Positions 14,758 through 23,400 of a stretch of DNA of 59,526 nt are shown here, piece by piece; position 1 is the first letter of the stretch; each line of letters begins with the position of its first letter. Origin of the DNA: IDS-8 sp964491485 (lineage in GTDB: Bacteria > Pseudomonadota > Gammaproteobacteria > Steroidobacterales > Woeseiaceae); the NCBI GenBank assembly GCA_964491485.1, contig CAZBGV010000009.1, positions 1 through 59,526 of the forward strand. Reading direction: 5' to 3'. A model generated the notes under the pieces. The model was not told the DNA's origin and did no database searches. It saw only the letters and a list, made by a program, of their open reading frames with translations. The translations under genes were made by a program, and so were the position numbers.

Positions 14758-16680
14758 GTGAACTTCTTCGAGGCACAGGACCGTGCGCGCCGGGCCACGC
14801 GCTGGCTCGTCGTCGCCTACCTGCTCGCCACCGTCGTGATCGTGGCGGCCGTCACCGCCGTCGTCGCCCTCGCGCTGACGATGAGCGGCCGGGCGGGACC
14901 GCCCGACGCCGGGCTGCTCGCGGGCATCGCGATCGCGGCGACACTCCTGATCCTCGGCTCGACTGCTTACCGCACCGCGAGCCTGTCCTCCGGCGGCGGG
15001 CGGGTTGCGACCGAGATGGGCGGCACGCCCGTCGCGCCGGACACCACCGATATACTCGAGCGCCGGCTGCGTAACGTCGTCGAGGAGATGTCGATTGCCT
15101 CCGGCGTGCCCGTCCCCGAGATCTACGTGCTCCAGCAGGAGCGCGGCATCAATGCGTTCGCCGCCGGCTACACGCCCGGTGACGCCGCGATTGCCGTCAC
15201 GCGCGGCGCCCTCGAGACGCTCGACCGCGACGAGCTGCAGGGCGTCATCGCCCACGAGTTCAGCCACATCCTGAACGGCGACATGCGGCTGTCGATCCGC
15301 ATGATCGGTGTCCTGTTCGGCATCATGGTGATCGGCCTGATCGGGCGCCTGGTACTCAGGAGCTCGTTTCACGGCCGCGCGTTCTCCAACCGGCGCAACC
15401 GCCAAGCGCCGGCCGTGCTCCTGATCGGGTTGGGGCTCGCCGTCCTCGGCTGGATCGGCGTGCTGATCGCCCGCATCATCAAAGCCGCGATCTCGCGCCG
15501 CCGGGAATCGCTCGCCGATGCATCCGCCGTGCAGTTCACGCGCCAGACGACGGGCCTCGCCGGGGCGCTGAAGAAGATCGGCGGCTACGATGCGAAGTCC
15601 TGGCTGCGAGCGGCCGATCCGGAGGAAGTGAGCCACATGCTGTTCGCACGCGGCTCCCGGTTCTCATCCCTGTTTGCGACCCATCCGCCGCTGACGGAGC
15701 GCATCCGTGCGCTCGATCCGACGTTCGACGAAGCGGATTACGCGAAGGTGCGCATCGTGGATCAGCGCATGGCTGCGGCGTCGGGTGCACCCGCCGCGGC
15801 GGCGCCGGCCTTTGCCGCGGCGGTGCCGGCGGCGGCCGCCGTGGTCGACGCGATGGGCAGGCCCGATGCGCGGCAGATCGAGACCGCGCAGGCGCTGCAC
15901 GCCTCGATGCCGCCGCTGCTCGCCGAAGCGGCCCGCTCGAGCGCGGAAGCCCCGCTCCTCGTACTGGCGCTGGCCCTCGACCGCAGCGGACGCCACGTCG
16001 CGCGCCAGCTCGCATTGCTCCAGCAGCAGCTCGGCGTCGAACGGCGCTTGCGCATCGAGACGCTGCGGGAGGAGCTGTCCCGCCTGGGGCCGCTGCATCA
16101 CCTGCCGCTGCTCGCGATGGCGTTTCCCGCCCTGAAGCGGCGTCCGCCGGAGCAGCTCGAATGGCTGCTCGACCTCGCGCGCCGGCTCGTCGAGATCGAC
16201 GGCCGTGTCGATCTCTCCGAATACTGCTTCCTGCGCCTGCTCGCGGATCACCTGCGGCAGTCGTTCGATCCGCCCGGCAGGCCGAAGCGGGTGGCGCGCT
16301 CGACCGTGCGTCGTGCAGCCGTCGAGCTGGTGCACCTCGTGGCCGCGCAGGGCCATGCCGATCCGGCCGCGCGACGCGCGGCTTTCGCGGCGGGGCTCGC
16401 CGCCTTCGGCCGCTGGGCGGAGCCGGTCGGCGAGCCGCAAGACGTGCCGGCGACGGCGGCGAAGCTCGACGAGCTGCTGGACGTGCTGCGCAGCCTGAAC
16501 GCGGCCGGACGGCGCACGCTCGTGCAGGCGATCGCCGCGACCGTGCTCCACGATCGCGAGCTCACCGTCACCGAATCCGAGCTCCTGCGCACCGTCTGCG
16601 GCGCGCTCGATTGCCCGCTGCCGCCGCTCGTCACCGCCATGACTCGCAGCGTCGAAGCCCCGGCCGCCCCCGTCGCCTGA
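14758..16680 (+). CDS. HtpX-like M48 metalloprotease with long C-terminal extension
   Basis: A 640-residue integral membrane zinc protease. Two N-terminal membrane helices (about 16-40, 52-70) precede the catalytic HEFSH (His166, Glu167, His170); two more helices (about 182-202, 218-242) precede SRRRESLADASAVQF with the third ligand Glu250, then THPPLTERIRALDP. Standard HtpX ends near 290 residues; here about 340 more follow, starting with an Ala-rich linker and including a helical segment (VEIDGRVDLSEYCFLRLLAD) that looks TerB-like. The GTG start is at 14758. It is paired with lemA. Likely role: degrading misfolded membrane proteins, with a cytoplasmic regulatory tail. Confidence 0.9.
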   Translation: MNFFEAQDRARRATRWLVVAYLLATVVIVAAVTAVVALALTMSGRAGPPDAGLLAGIAIAATLLILGSTAYRTASLSSGGGRVATEMGGTPVAPDTTDILERRLRNVVEEMSIASGVPVPEIYVLQQERGINAFAAGYTPGDAAIAVTRGALETLDRDELQGVIAHEFSHILNGDMRLSIRMIGVLFGIMVIGLIGRLVLRSSFHGRAFSNRRNRQAPAVLLIGLGLAVLGWIGVLIARIIKAAISRRRESLADASAVQFTRQTTGLAGALKKIGGYDAKSWLRAADPEEVSHMLFARGSRFSSLFATHPPLTERIRALDPTFDEADYAKVRIVDQRMAAASGAPAAAAPAFAAAVPAAAAVVDAMGRPDARQIETAQALHASMPPLLAEAARSSAEAPLLVLALALDRSGRHVARQLALLQQQLGVERRLRIETLREELSRLGPLHHLPLLAMAFPALKRRPPEQLEWLLDLARRLVEIDGRVDLSEYCFLRLLADHLRQSFDPPGRPKRVARSTVRRAAVELVHLVAAQGHADPAARRAAFAAGLAAFGRWAEPVGEPQDVPATAAKLDELLDVLRSLNAAGRRTLVQAIAATVLHDRELTVTESELLRTVCGALDCPLPPLVTAMTRSVEAPAAPVA

Positions 16681-16835
16681 GCGAGCAACGCGCGGGCCCG
16701 CGCCGTGACGCGCGAGCGCAGCTGCTTCGCGGCCATCGCCCGCCAGCGTCTCCGTCCGGCGACAGCCCCTGTTACGCCGCAGCGATTCGCGTATCATCGC
16801 TGCAGCACTATCCACCGGAGATGCGGGGAAAAAAC

Positions 16836-17627
16836 ATGCGCATTCGTTTGCTGCTACTCGTGCTCGGCGCGTTCTTCGCCGCAGCACCCGCGCTCGGTGC
16901 GTCGGACGAAGCGGACCGCGTGAAGAGCGCGACCGACGTCCTCGCCCAGCTGCAGGACATTCCCGAGCAGGCGGTGCCGCCCGCGCTTCTTGCTCGCGCG
17001 TACGGCGTCGCCGTCATTCCGAACGTGATCAAGGTCGGCTTCGGCCTCGGCGCACGCCGCGGCAAGGGCGTGCTGGTCGTCCGCCAGGCCGGCGGCACGT
17101 GGAGCAACCCGGTCTTCGTCACGCTGACCGGCGGCAGCTTCGGCTGGCAGATCGGCGCGCAGTCCACCGACATCATCCTGGTGTTCAAGACCCGCAAGGG
17201 CGTGGACGACATCGCGCGCGGCAAGCTGACGCTCGGCGCGGACGCCGCCATCGCCGCGGGACCGGTGGGCCGCTCCGCGGGTGTCGCGACGGACATCGAG
17301 TTCGCGGCCGAGGTGTTCTCCTACTCGCGCAGCCGCGGGCTGTTCGCCGGCGTGGCGCTCGAAGGTGCGGGGATCGCCATCGACCACCAGGCGAACGCGG
17401 CGTTCTACGGCAAACCCGGCATCACGGCGCAGCAGGTCTTCGACGGTTCGGGCAACATGGCTCCCGCCGCCGCGAACGAGTTCGTGCAGGTGCTGTCGGG
17501 GCAGACGCGCGGGCTGCCCACGCTGCCGGCCATGTCGGACGCGCCGGCGGCGAACACCGCGGCGGACACGGCGCCGAAGAGCGTGCGCACCTACGGCATC
17601 GGCGATCCCGACGCGCCTGACAACTGA
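16836..17627 (+). CDS. Secreted SYLF (Ysc84/DUF500) domain protein
   Basis: A 263-residue exported protein with a signal peptide (MRIRLLLLVLGAFFAAAPAL) and a SYLF/Ysc84 domain, a lipid-binding fold: IPEQAVPPALLARAYGVAVI, then GGSFGWQIGAQSTDII and FSYSRSRGLFAGVALEGAGI. ATG 16836 is preferred over the in-frame ATG 16821 because GGGGAA lies 6-12 bases before it and the signal peptide starts there. It stands alone between the M48 protease and a convergent lipoprotein gene. Bacterial members are thought to act at the envelope; substrate unknown. Confidence 0.9.
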   Translation: MRIRLLLLVLGAFFAAAPALGASDEADRVKSATDVLAQLQDIPEQAVPPALLARAYGVAVIPNVIKVGFGLGARRGKGVLVVRQAGGTWSNPVFVTLTGGSFGWQIGAQSTDIILVFKTRKGVDDIARGKLTLGADAAIAAGPVGRSAGVATDIEFAAEVFSYSRSRGLFAGVALEGAGIAIDHQANAAFYGKPGITAQQVFDGSGNMAPAAANEFVQVLSGQTRGLPTLPAMSDAPAANTAADTAPKSVRTYGIGDPDAPDN

Positions 17628-17672
17628 GGCCCGCCCCGCGCTCCGGGAAAGCTGACCCGCCGGCCGGCGGAA

Positions 17673-18386
17673 TCAGCCGGACGGCCCGGCCGGGTCCGCG
17701 GGCGCAGGCACCGCCGGCGCCCGCTCCTCGAGCGCCTTGCGAATCTCTCCCAGGTCGGTCGTGACGGGCGCCGTCTCCGGCGCCGGCTCCCCGTCCGGCG
17801 TCGCGTCTCCCGCGGCAGCCGCAGGCGGCGGCGCGACCGTTCCGTCCGATGGCTGTCCCGGCGCGGCCCCGTCCGATGGCTGCCCGGGCGCGGCCATCGT
17901 GGCCTTGCCCTGCGCTTCCGCGGAGGCGTCCGGCACGTCACCCGCGGTCACCACCGCCACACCGCCGCCCGGCGCCGGGCCGGCTTCGCCGGCCGCGGGC
18001 GCGGTCGCCGGAACCAGGCCCAGGTACTCCGCCTGCGCGCGCTCGTTTGCCAGGGCTTCCGCGCGGCGGCGCGCCTCGTCGGCCGCTTCCCGGGCGCGCC
18101 GCAGCGCCTCGCGCTTGCGCTCCGACTCCGCCTCGAGCGCGGCTCGCCGCGCTTCCTTCTCGGCCGCGGCAAGGCGTTCGACCGCTTCCCGGGCGTTCAC
18201 GCATTCCGGGTCGTAACTGACGCTGTCGCGATTCGCGACGCAGCGCACCATGGTGGCGTCGAGCAGGATCGGGTCCTCCATGAACTCCTCGACGGAAGGC
18301 GGCAGCGGCTCGTTCGAGCAGCCGCCGATCCATGCGAGAGCGCATGAAGCCAGGATGACGCGCAGGATTCCCGTGTTATCGCTCAT
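17673..18386 (-). CDS. EexN-like lipoprotein with Ala/Arg coiled coil
   Basis: A 237-residue lipoprotein (lipobox ALAWIGGC). After the Cys comes PPSVEEFMEDPILLDATMVR, then CVANRDSVSYDPECVNAREA, the pattern of the EexN family (entry-exclusion lipoprotein of IncN-type plasmids, widespread on chromosomes). A highly charged helix (about 68-118, KEARRAALEAESERKREAL) and a Pro/Ala-rich low-complexity tail follow, containing a 9-residue tandem repeat PGQPSDG. No conjugation gene is near, so an entry-exclusion role is not supported. Convergent with the SYLF gene, 45 bp apart. Confidence 0.75.
   Translation of the reverse strand: MSDNTGILRVILASCALAWIGGCSNEPLPPSVEEFMEDPILLDATMVRCVANRDSVSYDPECVNAREAVERLAAAEKEARRAALEAESERKREALRRAREAADEARRRAEALANERAQAEYLGLVPATAPAAGEAGPAPGGGVAVVTAGDVPDASAEAQGKATMAAPGQPSDGAAPGQPSDGTVAPPPAAAAGDATPDGEPAPETAPVTTDLGEIRKALEERAPAVPAPADPAGPSG
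17842..17895. repeat. Two 27-bp tandem repeats in lipoprotein gene
   Basis: Two in-frame 27-bp units (17842-17868, 17869-17895) differing at two positions encode repeated PGQPSDG in the low-complexity tail of the EexN-like lipoprotein. Such a unit can change copy number by slippage. Confidence 0.8.
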
Positions 18387-18495
18387 GATGACCGGCTGAA
18401 GGCCGCACTCCGATCACGGGGATGGTAGCACCCGGGCCCGCGCACTTTGCGCACCGGTTCGCATTTTGCGCGTGCCGTCGCGGCCGCCGGCATTC

Positions 18496-18506
18496 TGCTA
18501 TAGTGC
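18496..18506 (+). promoter_or_regulatory. Extended -10 promoter candidate for MFS-PlsC gene
   Basis: TGCTATAGTGC contains an extended -10 element (TGnTATAGT, hexamer at 18499-18504) 38 bp before the GTG start at 18542. The same 11-mer occurs at 24531-24541 before the kinase-like gene. No good -35 hexamer is seen, as is usual for extended -10 promoters. Confidence 0.45.
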
Positions 18507-18541
18507 GCCCGCTTTTCGCACGGGGGGACGGGGCGAAAACG

Positions 18542-20425
18542 GTGGCGAATTCGCAGTTCACGCTGCTCGGCGAGAGGCGCTTCGCGCCGTTTTTCGCCAC
18601 CCAGTTCCTGGGCGCGTTCAACGACAACGTCCTGCGGAACGGCCTGGTCATCCTGATGATCTTCCAGGGCGTGAGCATCGCGGGCCTCGATGCGTCGATG
18701 CTCGCGAACGTGGCCGGCGCACTGTTCGTCCTGCCCTTCTTCCTGTTCTCCGCGACCGCCGGGCAGATCGCCGACAAGTACGAGAAGTCGCTGCTCATCC
18801 GCCGCATCAAGCTGCTCGAGATCGTGCTCATGATGCTGGCGGCCCTCGCCTTCGTCGCCGGGAGCTTTACCCTACTGCTGCTGGTGCTGTTCCTCATGGG
18901 CGCGCAGTCGACGCTCTTCGGTCCGGTCAAGTACTCATACCTGCCGCAGCAGCTGCAAAGTGCCGAGCTCGTCGGCGGCAACGCGCTGGTGGAGACCGGT
19001 ACGTACCTCGCGATCATCCTCGGCCTGGTCGCGGGCGGCCTCGCGGTGGCGGCGGGGCGCGGCGACCAGACGCTGCTCTCGACCGTGCTCGTCGCCACTG
19101 CCGTCCTGGGCTATGCCACGAGCCGCGGCATTCCCCTGACCGGGGCGGCGGACCCGGATCTCACGCTGCGCCTGAACCCCTGGACCGAAACCCGGCGCAT
19201 CCTCCGCTTCGCACGCGGCGAGCGCAGCGTCTTCCTGTCGATTCTCGGGATCTCGTGGTTCTGGTTCTTCGGAGCGGCGCTGACCCTGCAGGTCCCGGCA
19301 TACACCCGCGACGTGCTGAACGGCAGCGAAGCGATCACGACCCTGCTGCTCGCCGCTTTTGCCGTCGGCATCGGCATCGGCGCACTGCTTTGCGAGAAGC
19401 TGTCGGCGCGGCGCGTCGAGCTGGGCCTGGTGCCTTTCGGCTCGATCGGCCTGACGCTGTTCGCGCTCGACCTCTGGTTCGCGCAGCCGGTGCCGCAGGC
19501 GGAGGCGGCCGCTTCGGTCGGCGCATTCCTCGCAGAGCCGGGCAACGTGCACGTCCTCGTCGACCTCGCCATGCTGGGGGCCTTCGGCGGCTTCTACAGC
19601 GTGCCGCTGTACGCGCTGGTCCAGGAGCGCGCAGACCCCGCACGCCTGTCGCGCATCATCGCCGCCAACAACATCCTGAACGCGGTGTTCATGGTGGCGG
19701 CCGCGGTGCTCGCGATCGCAGCGTTCCAGGCCGGCTTGTCCATCCCGCAGCTGTTCCTGGTGCTCGCGTTGCTCAACGCGGCCGTCGCCGCCTACATCTA
19801 CACGTTGCTCCCGGAATTCCTGATCCGCTTTCTCGTCTGGCTGATCATCCACGTGCTGTATCGCCCGCGCGCCGTCGGGCTCGAGCACATACCGCGCGCG
19901 GGCCCGGCCGTGCTGGTGTGCAATCACGTGAGTTACGTGGATGCGCTGATCGTCGGCGGCATGATCCGCCGGCCGGCGCGCTTCGTGATGTACTACCGGA
20001 TCTTCGAGATCCCGCTGCTCAAGCTGCTGTTCAGCACCGCGAAGGCGATCCCGATCGCGCCGGCACGCGAGAACGAGGCGTTGCTCGCGGAGGCTTTCCG
20101 GCGCGTCGACGAAGAGCTCGCGGCCGGCAATCTCGTGTGCCTCTTTCCGGAGGGCGCGATCACGCGCGACGGCGAGATCCAGCGCTTCCGGCCGGGGATC
20201 GAGGCGATCATCGAGCGGCGCCCGGTACCGGTCATCCCCATGGCGCTGGCCGGGCTGTGGGGCAGCTGGTTCGGGCGCAGCGGTCGCCCGGACGAGCTCA
20301 GGCGCATGCCGGGCCGCCTGCTCTCGCGCGTCGAGCTGCGCATCGGCAGGCCGGTGCCCGCGCACGAAGTCACGGCCGCGAAGCTCGAGCTCCTGGTGCG
20401 CACGCTGCGCGGCGACGACCGGTAG
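18542..20425 (+). CDS. MFS transporter fused to PlsC acyltransferase
   Basis: A 627-residue inner-membrane fusion. Residues about 1-420 form an MFS/LplT-like lysophospholipid flippase (FATQFLGAFNDNVLRNGLVI near the start, about 12 helices). From about 445 follows a PlsC/LPLAT acyltransferase with CNHVSYVDAL (His462-x4-Asp467) and LFPEGAITRDG. In E. coli the equivalent pair is lplT plus aas; here the acyl-ACP synthetase domain of Aas is absent. It likely flips and re-acylates lysophospholipids. GTG 18542 is preferred because the upstream frame is untranslated-looking and contains the promoter. The TAG stop (20423-20425) lies in the REP foot. Confidence 0.9.
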   Translation: MANSQFTLLGERRFAPFFATQFLGAFNDNVLRNGLVILMIFQGVSIAGLDASMLANVAGALFVLPFFLFSATAGQIADKYEKSLLIRRIKLLEIVLMMLAALAFVAGSFTLLLLVLFLMGAQSTLFGPVKYSYLPQQLQSAELVGGNALVETGTYLAIILGLVAGGLAVAAGRGDQTLLSTVLVATAVLGYATSRGIPLTGAADPDLTLRLNPWTETRRILRFARGERSVFLSILGISWFWFFGAALTLQVPAYTRDVLNGSEAITTLLLAAFAVGIGIGALLCEKLSARRVELGLVPFGSIGLTLFALDLWFAQPVPQAEAAASVGAFLAEPGNVHVLVDLAMLGAFGGFYSVPLYALVQERADPARLSRIIAANNILNAVFMVAAAVLAIAAFQAGLSIPQLFLVLALLNAAVAAYIYTLLPEFLIRFLVWLIIHVLYRPRAVGLEHIPRAGPAVLVCNHVSYVDALIVGGMIRRPARFVMYYRIFEIPLLKLLFSTAKAIPIAPARENEALLAEAFRRVDEELAAGNLVCLFPEGAITRDGEIQRFRPGIEAIIERRPVPVIPMALAGLWGSWFGRSGRPDELRRMPGRLLSRVELRIGRPVPAHEVTAAKLELLVRTLRGDDR

Positions 20426-20482
20426 GAGCGCGCCCATGCGGGCGACCGGACCATCGCGGTCGCCCGCATGACGGGCTCCTAC
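20422..20482. repeat. REP inverted pair 4
   Basis: A slightly degenerate REP copy at 20422-20446 (plus) and one at 20459-20482 (minus), 12 bp apart, between the convergent MFS-PlsC and AAA-WD40 genes. The GTAG feet provide the TAG stop codons of both genes (20423-20425 plus; 20479-20481 minus). Confidence 0.9.
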
Positions 20483-23400
20483 AGGAGGGCGTTGGCGGGT
20501 GATGCGCCGAGGCGCGGGCGCCAGTCGCGGAGCAGCTCCTCGCGGCTGCCGAAGAGCGTCGGGCCGGTCGTGTAGCTGAAGTCGAGGACGGCGACCTCGG
20601 GGAAGCCGGCGTCGCGCGTCAGGAGCATCACGCGATTGCCGACACGATCGGCGGGCGCCCCGCCCGCCGGATCCTGCTCGAACACCATGCGTGAGCCGGG
20701 CAGCGGCTTCGGCGTGGGCATGGCGTCGAGCCAGACGAGGCCGCGCGGCGAGACGCTCGCGCGGTGGATCCAGCGGCCGGTGCGGAACAGCGCGCGCGCT
20801 TCGTTCGGGCTGAACACGATGTCGCTGACCGGGTTCGGGAGCTGGAGCACGGACGAGCCGATGCGCCCGTTCTCGAGATCGAGGAGCGACGCCCGGTTCA
20901 TCGCGTCGACGAGGATCAGGAGGCGCCCGTCCGGCGAGATCTCGAGCTGGCGCAGCCCGGAAGAGCCGGCCCATACGTTGCGCACGTTCCAGGTGCCGGT
21001 GCGGTCCGGCTCCAGCATCCTGAGCGCGCCGCTGCTCGAGCCGATGAAGAGCTGGTCGTCGGCGGCGAAGGCGAGGCTCGCGTGCGGCTCCCCGAGCTCG
21101 ATGTCGGCCAGCACCTCGCCGTCGTCGACTTCCATGATCCAGACGCGCCGTCCGCTCAGCACGGCGAGCCGGCGCGACGAGGAGGAAAACAGCATCTCAT
21201 CGACCGGGCTCGCGGACACGCCGGCGTAATAGGGCCGCGGCAGCCCGCTGTCGGCATCCCAGATGCGCACGGTACCGTCGGTGCCGGCGCTCGCGATGAG
21301 GTTGCCGTCGGGGCTGAACGCGAGGTCGGCGACCGCGCTGCGATGCCCGAGGAAGTTCAGCTCGCCGGCCGCCTCCGCGAGCTCCTCCTCGGAGGCGTCC
21401 ACGTGCAGGATATGGACGTGCCCGGCCGTGTCGCCGATGGCGAGGCGCTTGCCGCCGGGGCCGAGCGTGCTGACGAGATCGCCGGACTCGCGCCAGAGCG
21501 CGTGGCCGCTGTCCGGATCCGGCCGCACGGCGCCCAGGCTCGAGACGGCCGGCGCGGGGACGCGCCAGAGACGCGAACGGCCCGCTGTCTCGGCGATCAC
21601 CACCATCTGCTCGTCACGGCTGAAGGCGAGGAGCCGGGCCGCCGCGGGCGAATAGCCGGAGCCCAGCGAGGGGCCGGTCAGCGCCCCGTCGGCGCTGCGA
21701 TAGACCTGGAAGCCCCAGCGCTCGTTGCCGGCGATGACCTTGTCGCCCGAAGGCGAGAACGCGAGCTGCCATTGCCCGGGGCCGCGATCCATGACGACCG
21801 GCTCCTGCGGCCGGTCCGTGCGCCAGATCGAGACGCCCGCGTTGCCGTGCACGACGCCGAGAGTGGCGCCATCGGCCGAAAGGCGGATCTCGCTCGGCTG
21901 CAGCTGCAGGTCCATCTGCGCGAGCATGCGCCCGTTCCGCAGGTCCCAGACGCGCACGGCGCGGTCGTAATCGGCGACCGCGAGGTGATCGCCGCCGGCG
22001 TCGATCGCGACGTGCGACAGGCTGCCGGCGACGTCGAGCCGCTCGACGACCTTGCCGTCCGCGAGCGACCAGAGCTCGAAGCGGCTGCCGGAGCCCTCGT
22101 GCCGCCATGTCAGCACGTGGCTGCCGTCCCCGCTCAGGAGGAAGCCGGCGCTCGCCTCTCCGAGCTCCAGCGACTCGGCGCGCGTGCCGTCGTCGGTACG
22201 CCAGAGATTCACGGTGTTGTGCGCGACGGTGATCACGTGTTCCGCATCGGCGGACAGGCCGAGCACCTGCTCGCCGGCCGGCACGGCCAGCGTGCGCGCG
22301 GGCTGCGCGCTGGCGAGGTCCCACAGGCGGGCGCTGTCGCTGCGCGTCGCGCGGGCGATCGCGTAGCGCCCGTCCGGGGCAAACCAGACGTCATCGGAGA
22401 CGCGGGCTTCGGGATCGGCGATGGCCAGCCCGCGCTCCAGCTTCTCGCCGATTTCGTGTCCGTTCAGGCGCAGTGCCCAGGCGTCGAGCCGGCCGGTCAC
22501 ACCCGGGGCCTCGTCACGCAGGCTGAGCGTCCAGCTGCCGGTCAGCGGTTCACCGCGCATCGCCGAGAGGTCGGTCAGGGCGTAGGCCGCGGGCTCGGAG
22601 GCCGGCGGCTCGCGGCCCTTGAGAGCGATCTCCACGGTGCGGCCGGAAGGTGCGATCAGCTTGAGCCGCAGGTCGTCCGGGCGCGGGTGCGCGATCGTGA
22701 GCTCGAGCTCGATCGACTGCACCCTCCCGGTCCGCTCGACCTGCACCCGCCGCACCAGCGGGGTGACGTCGAGCGCGGTGAGCGACCAAGCGCTGCGCGG
22801 GCGCAGCGCGCCGTCGGTCAGCGACCACTGCCGCACCTCGGGTCCGTCGGCGAACGTGAGCAGCAGGTTCGCCGGATCGAAGAGCACTTTCTGCGCCGCC
22901 TGCGGGGGCACGGTCCCGACCAGCTGGTGATAGTCCTCGCCGATCAGGCGCGCCGCGCGGCGCCGCCGCTCCGGCGTCCCGACCACCAGCGACTCCAGCG
23001 CGGCAACCAGGGCTTCGTCGCGGCGCTCCACCTGCACGGCCCGGCTGACCTGGTGGTCCCAGAAGCCGGCGAGCATGGCGTCCGCGAACGGGTCGCCGTC
23101 GGGCAGGCCGCGCGCATAGGCATCGATGTCCTGCATCGTCTCGACGCCGGTCGCCTGGCCCGCGCGCAGCTCGAGCTGGTTGCGGAACAGGCGCTCGGCG
23201 GAATCCGCGTGCCCGGGGAACGAGCGCAGGTTGACGTAGGCGTCGTGCACCGTGGCAAGCGGCAGGGTCGGGGAGGACAGCACCTCGATGTAGGGCCGCG
23301 GCAGCAGCTGCGTGTACCAGAACGGCACGGCCGTGACCGCGAGCAGGACGAGCAGCGCGAGCACGGGCCCGCGCCAGTGCAGCGGCAGGTTCTCGTTCGC

